Below are positions 26,449 to 34,576 of a stretch of 34,576 nt of DNA, one piece after another. Numbering within the stretch: the stretch's first letter is position 1; every line of letters starts with the position of its first letter. Position numbers and translations under genes: made by a program. The notes beneath the pieces are model-generated. The model did no database searches, had not been told where the DNA came from, and saw only the letters and a list, made by a program, of their open reading frames with translations. The stretch covers positions 1 to 34,576 of the forward strand of contig CACLBX010000006.1 in assembly GCA_902605215.1 (NCBI GenBank), read 5' to 3'. Origin of the DNA: an uncultured Pelagibacteraceae bacterium. Its GTDB lineage: Bacteria > Pseudomonadota > Alphaproteobacteria > Pelagibacterales > AG-422-B15.

Positions 26449-27720
26449 ATGTCAGAACAAAAAAACTTACCAATTCCTCTAAAATATCGACCATTAAAGT
26501 TTAGTGAACTTATTGGTCAAAACCTCATGTCTCAAACTATTCAAAAAGCAATTGAGACAGATCGTATTGCCAATGCGTATTTGCTTACAGGGGTAAGAGG
26601 TGTTGGAAAAACTACAACAGCAAGGATCATTGCTAAATCATTAAATTGTATGAATATAAATTCAAATGATGAAAAAGAGCCATGTGGTGTTTGTGAAAAT
26701 TGTATTGCCATAACAGAGTCGAGGAGTGTTGATGTATATGAAATGGACGCAGCGTCTAGAACAGGTATTGCTGACATAAGAGAGTTGATTGAAGGAGTTC
26801 AATACTCACCTGTATCTTCGAAGTATAAGGTTTATATTATCGACGAAGTTCACATGTTATCTACGGCAGCTTTTAATGGATTGCTTAAGACTTTAGAAGA
26901 GCCACCGCCACATGTTAAATTTATTTTTGCTACAACTGAAGTAAGAAAGATCCCAACAACAATCTTATCTAGATGTCAAAGATATGATCTTAAACGAGTT
27001 GAGCCTGAAGAATTGATTGTATTCCTAAAAAAGATTTGTGATATGGAAACTGTACAATTTGATGAGGGATCTTTAAAAATTATTGCACGAGCAGCTGACG
27101 GCTCAGTTCGAGATGGATTATCAATTTTAGATCAATCAATTACATTTTCGGATAAAGAGTTAACAGAAAATAAAGTAAAAGAAATGATAGGGTTGAATGA
27201 TCCTACTGAAATAATTGATTTTATAAAATTGTTGACTTCAGGTGAGACCGTCAAGTGTATTGAAACGATCAATTCTTTTTATGATAATGGAGCTGATCCA
27301 TCTGTGATTGTTCGTGATTTAATTTCATCCATTCATGACATCTCAATGGTTAAAATAAATGCTGATCAAGGTGTTAAAAACTCGCTGACTGAAGCGGAGT
27401 ATAAAGAAGTTAAGGAAATAGCAGATAATGTTGATTTACCAACACTTTCAATGTTTTGGCAAATGCTAAATAAAGGACTGGGTGAGGTATCAGAATCATT
27501 TTCTCCAATTTCTGCTCTCGAAATGCTGATAATTAGAATTATTTATTTAAATGATATTCCAAAACCCGATCAGTTGATTGGGGGTTTAAACAATTTGGTT
27601 GAAAGTGAGGCCAATAACGTAGAGAGTATAAAAGTTAAAGAAACCAAAGAAATGGATCCAAAACTGAAGGAAATCGTTGATTTTTTTCCTGGCACAAAGG
27701 TGGAGAATTTAGAAGAATAG
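26449..27720 (+). CDS. dnaX: DNA polymerase III clamp-loader subunit (short, gamma-length)
   Basis: LTGVRGVGKTTTARIIAKSLNC Walker A, CGVCENC Zn motif, IIDEVHMLSTAAFNGLLKTLEEPP; stops at 423 aa, 4 nt before next CDS. Confidence 0.93.
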   Translation: MSEQKNLPIPLKYRPLKFSELIGQNLMSQTIQKAIETDRIANAYLLTGVRGVGKTTTARIIAKSLNCMNINSNDEKEPCGVCENCIAITESRSVDVYEMDAASRTGIADIRELIEGVQYSPVSSKYKVYIIDEVHMLSTAAFNGLLKTLEEPPPHVKFIFATTEVRKIPTTILSRCQRYDLKRVEPEELIVFLKKICDMETVQFDEGSLKIIARAADGSVRDGLSILDQSITFSDKELTENKVKEMIGLNDPTEIIDFIKLLTSGETVKCIETINSFYDNGADPSVIVRDLISSIHDISMVKINADQGVKNSLTEAEYKEVKEIADNVDLPTLSMFWQMLNKGLGEVSESFSPISALEMLIIRIIYLNDIPKPDQLIGGLNNLVESEANNVESIKVKETKEMDPKLKEIVDFFPGTKVENLEE

Positions 27721-27724
27721 AAGC

Positions 27725-28048
27725 ATGAATAATTTTAATAATATGATCAAGCAAGCCCAAGAGCTGCAACAGAAAATGGCAGACGCACAACAGAAAGTTG
27801 AGACACTTGAGGCAGAAGGTGTTGCTGGTGGAGGAATTGTAAAGGTTACAATTAATGGAAAGAACAATGTAACCTCAATCAACATCGATGACAGTGTCAT
27901 TGATAAAAATGAAAAAGAAATATTAGAAGATCTTATTATGGCAGCATTTAATGATGCTAAAGAAAAAATACAAAAGAAGATAGCTGATGAAATGAGTTCA
28001 GTTACTGGAGGATTAAAGCTTCCCCCAGGAATGAAACTACCTTTTTAA
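27725..28048 (+). CDS. YbaB/EbfC nucleoid-associated protein
   Basis: MIKQAQELQQKMADAQQKVETLEAEGVAGGGIVKVTINGK; between dnaX and recR as is typical. Confidence 0.93.
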   Translation: MNNFNNMIKQAQELQQKMADAQQKVETLEAEGVAGGGIVKVTINGKNNVTSINIDDSVIDKNEKEILEDLIMAAFNDAKEKIQKKIADEMSSVTGGLKLPPGMKLPF

Positions 28049-28049
28049 A

Positions 28050-28655
28050 ATGCGATCCCGATCATCCAATCCAGAAATTGATAAACTGATATTATTAATT
28101 AGTAAGTTGCCAGGCTTTGGCCCAAAGTCAGCAAGCAGGGCTGCTTTACACCTTTTGAAAAAAAAGGAACAGTTAATGATACCTCTGGCGGAGTCACTTC
28201 TATCATCCAGTGAAAAAATTATCACGTGTGAAGTATGTGGCAACATCGATCTGCATAGCCCATGTAGTATTTGCTATGATGACAAACGTTCAAAAAAACA
28301 AATTTGTGTAGTAGAGAATATTGCTGATCTATGGGCACTAGAAAAAGCGGAAGTATTTAACGGGATGTACCATATTCTTGGAGGCAATCTATCTGCAATA
28401 AATAGTATAGGCCCTGAAGATCTTAATTTAAAAAAACTAAACGATAGGTTGAGAGGTGATGAAGTGGAAGAGGTAATCTTAGCTCTAAGTGCAACCGTAG
28501 ACGGCCAAACTACAGCGCATTATGTTGCAGATACTTTGTCTCAAAAAGATATAGTTGTAAGCCGATTAGGACATGGCGTTCCAGTAGGTGGAGAACTAGA
28601 CTATATGGACGAAGGCACTATCGCAGCTGCTTTAAGCGCGCGCCAGAAGATTTAG
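28050..28655 (+). CDS. recR: Recombination protein RecR
   Basis: LPGFGPKSASRAALHLL, C4 zinc motif CEVCGNIDLHSPCSIC, Toprim CVVENIADLWALEKA. Confidence 0.95.
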   Translation: MRSRSSNPEIDKLILLISKLPGFGPKSASRAALHLLKKKEQLMIPLAESLLSSSEKIITCEVCGNIDLHSPCSICYDDKRSKKQICVVENIADLWALEKAEVFNGMYHILGGNLSAINSIGPEDLNLKKLNDRLRGDEVEEVILALSATVDGQTTAHYVADTLSQKDIVVSRLGHGVPVGGELDYMDEGTIAAALSARQKI

Positions 28656-28725
28656 TTGTGTCTGTTTTCCAATCATTTTTCCATTCAATCTTGACCTTGT
28701 AACTAAGTTAGCCTATCAAAGTTTT

Positions 28726-29262
28726 ATGGCTATAAAGAAAATCCTTACTGCTCCAGATCCTTTTTTAAAGCAGATATCAAATCCGGTGAAGGAAGTGACT
28801 AAAGATATCCAAGTATTAATGGATGACATGCTTGATACTATGTATGACGCTCCTGGTATTGGTTTAGCCGCTGTACAAATTGGAGTTCCTTTGAGAGTAA
28901 TAGTGATGGATATCAGCTGGAGAAATGAAGACGGAAAGAAAGAACCATATTTTTTTGTTAATCCTGAAATCAAAGTAAAGACAAAGATTACTTCAACATA
29001 TGAGGAGGGGTGCCTTTCAGTTCCTGATCAGTATGCTGAAATTGATAGACCAGAGGAATGTGAAGTAAATTACTTGGACTACAATGGGCAGAAATCAACA
29101 TTACATGCTGAGGGACTTCTCGCTACCTGTATTCAACATGAAATGGATCATCTTGAAGGCATTCTATTTATTGATTATTTATCAAATTTGAAAAAAAATA
29201 TGATTGTAAAAAAATTAATCAAGTCAAAAAAACATTCAAGTAAAGAGCGTATCGTCGCTTAA
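28726..29262 (+). CDS. def: Peptide deformylase
   Basis: GIGLAAVQIG, EGCLSVP, QHEMDHLEGILFIDYLS. Confidence 0.96.
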   Translation: MAIKKILTAPDPFLKQISNPVKEVTKDIQVLMDDMLDTMYDAPGIGLAAVQIGVPLRVIVMDISWRNEDGKKEPYFFVNPEIKVKTKITSTYEEGCLSVPDQYAEIDRPEECEVNYLDYNGQKSTLHAEGLLATCIQHEMDHLEGILFIDYLSNLKKNMIVKKLIKSKKHSSKERIVA

Positions 29263-29267
29263 TCAAA

Positions 29268-30188
29268 ATGACTAATTTTAGAATTCTTTTTTTGGGAACA
29301 GCCCCTTTCGGTATACCCACCTTAAAAAAGATAACTACGAGTAGGCATGAGCTTATAGGTGTTTACACATCACCTCCCAAAAAAGCTAATCGTGGAATGA
29401 AAATTTCTAAGTCACCAGTAGCCCTATATGCAGAGGACAATAATTTAAATGTATACTCACCAAAAGAATTACGCTCAATTGAAGAAATTAAGTTCATAAA
29501 AGAAATGAATCTTGATTTTATAATTGTTATTGCCTATGGACTTATACTGCCTGAAGAAATTCTTAATCTTCCAAAATATGGTTGTTACAATCTCCATGCT
29601 TCTATTTTACCAAGGTGGAGAGGGGCGGCGCCTATTCAGAGGTCGATGATTGAGGGAGATGAAGCAACTGGAGTGACTATTATGAAGATGAATAAGGGTC
29701 TTGATACTGGAGATATTGCTTTGCAAGATAAACTCAAAATTAATATTTCAGAAAACTATACAGAATTAGAAACAAGACTTTCATTAATGGGAGCTGATTT
29801 ATTTGAAATATTTTTTAAAGACTCTTTATTCAAAATTAATATGCAGAAGCAAGATGATAATCTGGCTTGTTATGCAGAAAAAATTTCAAAACAAGAAACT
29901 AAGATAGATTGGAAAGAAGATGCAATAAAAATAGTAAGACGCATTAATGCGTACAATCCTAATCCAGGTGCCTGGTTTATGTGGAATAATAAAAGAGTGA
30001 AAATATTAAAAGCAATCGAAGTTGATATTGATGCCGAACCAGGAAAAATTGTTAAAGAAGATCTGAGTATTGGTTGTGGGAATAAATCAATTAGACCATT
30101 AACTTTAAAAGTAGAAGGCAAACAAAGTTGTGGTATAGATGAATTTTTACTGGGCAATAAAATATCAGTAGGTTCAATACTTGAATGA
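29268..30188 (+). CDS. fmt: Methionyl-tRNA formyltransferase
   Basis: FLGTAPFGIPTL; NLHASILPRWRGAAPIQRSMIEGDEATGVTIMKMNKGLDTGD. Confidence 0.96.
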   Translation: MTNFRILFLGTAPFGIPTLKKITTSRHELIGVYTSPPKKANRGMKISKSPVALYAEDNNLNVYSPKELRSIEEIKFIKEMNLDFIIVIAYGLILPEEILNLPKYGCYNLHASILPRWRGAAPIQRSMIEGDEATGVTIMKMNKGLDTGDIALQDKLKINISENYTELETRLSLMGADLFEIFFKDSLFKINMQKQDDNLACYAEKISKQETKIDWKEDAIKIVRRINAYNPNPGAWFMWNNKRVKILKAIEVDIDAEPGKIVKEDLSIGCGNKSIRPLTLKVEGKQSCGIDEFLLGNKISVGSILE

Positions 30189-30925
30189 AACGATACAAAA
30201 TTAAAATCGAGTATGATGGTACACCGTTTATTGGTTGGCAAAGACAAGAAAATGGTCAATCAATACAAGGGGCAATTGAAGATTCAATTAAAAATATATT
30301 CGGTGAAGCCATCACTATATTTGGAGCTGGAAGAACAGATGCAGGTGTTCATGCTATGGGGCAGGTTGCCCATTTCGATATTAATACCAAAGAGCTTGAA
30401 CCGTTTGTAATTAAAAATGCACTCAACGACCATCTTCGCCCTTTTCCAATAGCTATCTTGGATGTTGATGAAGTGGATAATCAATTTCATGCTCGTTTTA
30501 ATGCACTTCAAAGAAAATATTTATACCGAATAGTTAATCGAAAATCTCCCCTAACAATTGAAAAGGGGAGAGCATGGCATGTACATAAGGATATAAAAAT
30601 CGATCCGATGAAGGAGTGTATTTCATTAATTGAAGGAAAGCACGACTTTACAACTTTTCGATCTGCTCATTGTCAATCAGACAGTCCTGTAAAAACAATT
30701 GATAGTCTTAAAATTACTAAATCAGATGAAAATATTTATTTTGGATTTTCTGCAAAATCTTTTTTACATCATCAAGTTAGATCAATTGTTGGCAGTCTTA
30801 AGTTAGTTGGTGAGCGAAGCTGGTCAGTAAATGACTTTGGTGATGCTCTTAGCTCAAAAGAAAGATCTCGTTGTGGGGCCGTTGCTCCTCCAGATGGATT
30901 ATATTTTATGGAAGTAAAATATTAA
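30185..30925 (+). CDS. truA: tRNA pseudouridine(38-40) synthase
   Basis: IEYDGTPFIGWQRQ; GAGRTDAGVHAMGQVAHF; FLHHQVRSIVGSL. ATGA overlap with fmt. Confidence 0.96.
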   Translation: MKRYKIKIEYDGTPFIGWQRQENGQSIQGAIEDSIKNIFGEAITIFGAGRTDAGVHAMGQVAHFDINTKELEPFVIKNALNDHLRPFPIAILDVDEVDNQFHARFNALQRKYLYRIVNRKSPLTIEKGRAWHVHKDIKIDPMKECISLIEGKHDFTTFRSAHCQSDSPVKTIDSLKITKSDENIYFGFSAKSFLHHQVRSIVGSLKLVGERSWSVNDFGDALSSKERSRCGAVAPPDGLYFMEVKY

Positions 30926-30927
30926 GT

Positions 30928-30954
30928 TTAAGAGGCCTTTCTAAGACCTCTTAA
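30928..30954. terminator. Hairpin between convergent truA and transglutaminase genes
   Basis: TTAAGAGG (30928-30935) / CCTCTTAA (30947-30954), perfect 8-bp stem, 11-nt loop; weak T-tract. Confidence 0.5.
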
Positions 30955-31776
30955 TTATTGGGGGGAATTTTCAATCGTTTGAACATGTATATCCAGGTTC
31001 TCAATACTATTGCCATAATAGACACCACGTATTGGTGCTGCAAAACTTGCATCTAATCCACAAGATACTCGAATATATCTTTCATCAGGACAACATTGGT
31101 TTGTTGGGTCAAAACCAATCCAACCAATATCTTTGATATAAAGCTCAGCCCAAGCGTGTGTTGCTTGAAATTTCGAGTCATTTTGATTTTTGTGCATATA
31201 ACCACTTACGTATCTTGCAGGAATACCTAGAGCTTTGGCAGCTGAGATCATTATATGTGCTTGATCTTGGCAGACCCCTTTTTTTTGACTCATAGCTTCG
31301 GCAGCAGTTGTATGAGTATTTGTAGTGTAGGGGACATAACTTATTTGATCAGAAACTAATGCAAGAATACTATGAGCAATTTTTAATGTTTCAGAATTTT
31401 CAAATTTACCTTTTGCGTCTGATGCAAGATCTAATATTTCTTTATTTGGCTGTGTTAAATTTGTATTACGCAAATAGACCAAAGGACTAATTTTGTCGTT
31501 TTTACTATTATAAATTCCGTCTGTGTTAAAGGTTTCAACTTTACCAATTACAGTAAAGTTAATTATTTTGTCTGAGTCATTACTTTTAAAATTTATAATA
31601 TTATTTCCTTCAGCATCTTTAAATATTTCCCCACCTTTTTCAGAATTACGAGTTACGTCCCATTCAATTATCTTTAGGCCGTTATAGGGAGAAGGGATCA
31701 ACTTCGTGGTTTGCATTAAACCTATAAGATTGTCATCGTAGTTGTAGTTTGTTGTATGGTTTACTGTGAGCAACAT
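30955..31776 (-). CDS. Transglutaminase-like cysteine peptidase-fold protein
   Basis: Transglut_N-like start; GVCQDQAHIMISAAKALGIPARYVSGYM; ATHAWAELYIKDIGWIGFDPTN (Cys-His-Asp). Confidence 0.93.
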   Translation of the reverse strand: MLLTVNHTTNYNYDDNLIGLMQTTKLIPSPYNGLKIIEWDVTRNSEKGGEIFKDAEGNNIINFKSNDSDKIINFTVIGKVETFNTDGIYNSKNDKISPLVYLRNTNLTQPNKEILDLASDAKGKFENSETLKIAHSILALVSDQISYVPYTTNTHTTAAEAMSQKKGVCQDQAHIMISAAKALGIPARYVSGYMHKNQNDSKFQATHAWAELYIKDIGWIGFDPTNQCCPDERYIRVSCGLDASFAAPIRGVYYGNSIENLDIHVQTIENSPQ

Positions 31777-31777
31777 A

Positions 31778-32713
31778 TTATTTAAAAAAATGATTTTGTA
31801 TTTGATTGTCTAAATAAGAAATTTTGGAAACAAAGTTTGTTACATATTCATGCAGCCCAAAATCAATTATTGTATCGACCGTCTCAGTTTTAATTGAATT
31901 GTGAACATCTTTTAATCCAGAGTATATGTCTGTTATTTTATCAGGATTACATTTCAAACTATTTAAGTGATAAACAATATTGTTTGTACAAAAGCTTAGT
32001 GAGCGAGAGCAATCGTTGTTAAGAATAAAGAAATGAGCTATTTTTGTGGCTGTAACATCTCCCTCGTAAGCCCATCGAAACGCCCTAAAAGAGGACAAAG
32101 ATCTTAGTAATATAATCCACTGGAGGTTATCTAAATTTCCACCGATATAATCAGCAGTAGGCAAGAGTACGAAATATTTGACGTCAAGTAACCTTGCAGA
32201 GTTATCCGCTCTTTCAATGAAAGTTCCTAAGAAAATAAAGTGATAGCCGTCATTTCTTAACAGTGAGTTAGCCGACCCCCTAAACATGTTTACTTGTTGT
32301 ATTGTCCACTCAGTGAAATTTGGAAGGTCAGATCTTGAATATTTATTTTTTTTAAAATCTAACATTTCCCGGTATGATTTATTAATTGCTATCCATGCTT
32401 CAGGAGTGAATGCCGTTCTTACAACAAGAGCGTTGTTTCGTGCCTTTAATATACAACTGTAAACAGAAGAGGGATTGTCTTCATCAAAAAAAAGATAATC
32501 TTCAACTTTTTCCTGATTTATTTCCTTGTGCTTAGCAAAATAACCTTGAGCAGCACCAGCAGCTGAAAGAACTGAGTCCCACTCATTATGATAGCCTTTA
32601 GGGTTTGGGAAAAGTGACATGCGATAGCCAACATCAAGAAGGCGTGCCATTGTCTCAGCTCGTTCCATATATCTACTAATCCAATATAAATTTTCTGCAG
32701 TTCTGCTTAGCAT
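31778..32713 (-). CDS. Alpha-E domain protein (DUF403)
   Basis: MLSRTAENLYWISRYMERAETMARLLDV; FLGTFIERADNSARLLDVKYF. Confidence 0.93.
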   Translation of the reverse strand: MLSRTAENLYWISRYMERAETMARLLDVGYRMSLFPNPKGYHNEWDSVLSAAGAAQGYFAKHKEINQEKVEDYLFFDEDNPSSVYSCILKARNNALVVRTAFTPEAWIAINKSYREMLDFKKNKYSRSDLPNFTEWTIQQVNMFRGSANSLLRNDGYHFIFLGTFIERADNSARLLDVKYFVLLPTADYIGGNLDNLQWIILLRSLSSFRAFRWAYEGDVTATKIAHFFILNNDCSRSLSFCTNNIVYHLNSLKCNPDKITDIYSGLKDVHNSIKTETVDTIIDFGLHEYVTNFVSKISYLDNQIQNHFFK

Positions 32714-32716
32714 TTA

Positions 32717-34123
32717 TTAATCAGCTAGGACCCAAGTATCCTTTACCCCTCCTCCTTGTGATGAATTAACAACATATGACCCCTTATTGAGAGCAACCCT
32801 TGTTAGTCCTCCCGGACATAATTGAATTTTTTTTCCCATTAAACAAAAAGGCCTCAGATCAACGCGTCTGCCTGTAATTTCATTGTCTATTAGCGTAGGT
32901 GAAGAAGATAGATCTAATGTTGGCTGAGCAATATAACCTCTGGGGTTGTTTTTTAACTTTGATGAAAACTCCTGAATAGTTTCCTTTGTTGACTTAGGCC
33001 CGATTAGCATACCGTAGCCACCAGAACCATCGACTTCCTTCACAACCAAATTGCTTATATTATCTAAAACATATTTTAACTCATCATCTTTTTCACATCT
33101 CCATGTTTCAACATTGTCGAGAATTGGGTTCTCACCAAGATAAAACTTAATCATTTCGGGTACGTAAATGTAAATGGCTTTATCGTCAGCAATACCGCAA
33201 CCTGGCGCCGAGCATATGTTAACCCCCCCTGTGCGATAGGCATGCATAATACCAGGAACACCTATAACTGAGTTAGGGTTATAGAAAAGTGGATCAAGAT
33301 AATTATCATCAATCCGTCTATAAATTATGTCCACTTTCTGAGGACCATCAACAGTTTTCATATAAACTAAATCGTTTTCAACATAAAGATCAGATGCTTC
33401 AACCATTTCAATGCCCATTTGATCTGATAAAAACGTGTGTTCATAATATGCACTGTTTAAATGCCCAGGGGTAAGCAAAACAACTGTAGGTATAGAGCTA
33501 TCGCATTTTTTTGGAGCTAAGCTCATCAATGTTTGCAATAGTCTTGTTGGATAATCGTCAACTCGCATAACCCGATTTGTATGGAATAAATCTGGAAACA
33601 TTTTCATCATAATTTCTCTATTCTCGAGCATGTAAGAAACACCAGATGGAGTTCTGCAGTTATCTTCTAGTACATAGAAATTATCTTTACCTGTTCTAAC
33701 TAAATCTACGCCTATAATCGGACTATAGATTTTTCTTGGGGGAGAAAAGTTGATCATCGATTGATCAAATGAGGCTTTTTTATAAACCAATTCTTCAGGA
33801 ATTATTTTTGCTTTGAATATCTCACCCTTACTATAAATATCTGCTAGGAAAGCATTTAATGCTTTAGTTCTTTGAATTACTCCCTTTTCAATTCGAGACC
33901 ATTCTAAATTTGTTAATATTCTTGGAATTAGATCAAAAGGTATAATCCTTTCTGACATTGTTTCATCTTGAACAGAGAATGTAATTCCAATTCTTTTAAA
34001 GTGACTTTCTGCTTCAATATTTTTCTTTGTAATGATTGTAGACGACATGGTTCTCAGCCATGAATTTACTTTTAAATAATGCTCCCTAATTTGAGCATTG
34101 TCGCTGTACATTTCATCAAACAT
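32717..34123 (-). CDS. Circularly permuted ATP-grasp protein (DUF404/DUF407)
   Basis: VQDETMSERIIPFDLIPRIL; GVDLVRTGKDNFYVLEDNCRTPSGVSYMLENR; VVKEVDGSGGYGMLIGP; RRVDLRPFCLMG. Confidence 0.94.
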   Translation of the reverse strand: MFDEMYSDNAQIREHYLKVNSWLRTMSSTIITKKNIEAESHFKRIGITFSVQDETMSERIIPFDLIPRILTNLEWSRIEKGVIQRTKALNAFLADIYSKGEIFKAKIIPEELVYKKASFDQSMINFSPPRKIYSPIIGVDLVRTGKDNFYVLEDNCRTPSGVSYMLENREIMMKMFPDLFHTNRVMRVDDYPTRLLQTLMSLAPKKCDSSIPTVVLLTPGHLNSAYYEHTFLSDQMGIEMVEASDLYVENDLVYMKTVDGPQKVDIIYRRIDDNYLDPLFYNPNSVIGVPGIMHAYRTGGVNICSAPGCGIADDKAIYIYVPEMIKFYLGENPILDNVETWRCEKDDELKYVLDNISNLVVKEVDGSGGYGMLIGPKSTKETIQEFSSKLKNNPRGYIAQPTLDLSSSPTLIDNEITGRRVDLRPFCLMGKKIQLCPGGLTRVALNKGSYVVNSSQGGGVKDTWVLAD

Positions 34124-34227
34124 GAGGTCAACTTACATAAATGACGAAATTATTTAATTTCATGCATTTGCCAAATTGACAGACTAATTTTCTGTAAAAA
34201 CATTTAGAAAATAAATAAACAGATCGC

Positions 34228-34329
34228 ATGAAGAAAAAAATTGAAAAAAGCTTTAATTATTCGCTCAAGTACTTTCCTGGATTAATAGTTGCCTACTTCA
34301 TTTTCTTAATTTTTGGCCCAATTCTCTAA
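34228..34329 (+). CDS. Candidate 33-aa single-TM microprotein (not in ORF track)
   Basis: Manual translation MKKKIEKSFNYSLKYFPGLIVAYFIFLIFGPIL*: basic N-terminus plus TM. Weak RBS. Confidence 0.4.
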   Translation: MKKKIEKSFNYSLKYFPGLIVAYFIFLIFGPIL

Positions 34330-34338
34330 GGTTTTATT

Positions 34339-34431
34339 ATGTTTGGAACTAAATGGAACTTTAACCCGTCGCCTATTAAGTTAGATATAGCACTAACAAT
34401 ATTCTTAATGCTCTTGATTATACCCAAGTAA
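34339..34431 (+). CDS. Candidate 30-aa single-TM microprotein (not in ORF track)
   Basis: Manual translation MFGTKWNFNPSPIKLDIALTIFLMLLIIPK*: AAGG RBS-like sequence ~8 nt upstream, 9 nt after the preceding ORF. Confidence 0.4.
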   Translation: MFGTKWNFNPSPIKLDIALTIFLMLLIIPK

Positions 34432-34458
34432 GTTTACTATTAGAATTTGGTAATTAAG

Positions 34459-34576
34459 CTAGTTAAAATATTTATTCAAGATAAGTAGATAAATATCTTT
34501 AAGGTTTTTAATATCTTGTAATTTTACGTGCTCATCTATCTGGTGCGCCGTTTCACCAATGAGACCAAACTCGGCG
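34459..34576 (-). CDS. dapE: Succinyl-diaminopimelate desuccinylase, C-terminal fragment cut by window edge
   Basis: - strand open to the edge: AEFGLIGETAHQIDEHVKLQDIKNLKDIYLLILNKYFN*, matching the DapE C-terminal motif (EFGLxGxxxHxxDE). Confidence 0.85.
   Translation of the reverse strand, partial: AEFGLIGETAHQIDEHVKLQDIKNLKDIYLLILNKYFN

Noticed and set aside
29870-30259. - strand 129-aa ORF
   Set aside because: Antisense across fmt/truA, both strongly supported.

Overview
AT-rich, gene-dense chromosomal segment whose gene content looks like a marine alphaproteobacterium with a streamlined genome (SAR11/HIMB59-like; taxon is inference from codon/AT character and gene order only). Core genes: 3' part of pheT, lepA, tRNA-Ser(GGA), DEAD-box helicase, selO, cspA, kdsB, pheA, nudC, 4.5S SRP RNA (ffs), dnaX, ybaB-like, recR, def, fmt, truA and the 3' end of dapE on the - strand at the right edge. 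More variable content: MFS, LysE, MATE and AmpG-like transporters, an acyl-CoA carboxyltransferase next to an Asp/Glu racemase-superfamily gene, a b561/c'-type cytochrome pair, an amino-acid ABC permease divergent from its binding protein, an envelope cluster (sterol desaturase, Gly-Ser-rich TPR protein, J-protein-like membrane stub, cupredoxin/beta-helix lipoprotein, PLDc_N-like membrane protein, NlpC/P60), and a transglutaminase / alpha-E / circularly permuted ATP-grasp operon. No CRISPR, phage or IS element was seen. The most interesting unexplained segment is a GC-rich, structured, intergenic stretch (about 7104-7210) ending in a strong intrinsic-terminator hairpin just upstream of a LysE-family exporter (riboswitch/attenuator or sRNA candidate). 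Next are a 12-bp stem that would sequester the cspA ribosome-binding site, a 36-bp near-perfect palindrome upstream of a wHTH-like gene, a DnaX lacking room for tau domains, and several unannotated very small membrane ORFs.
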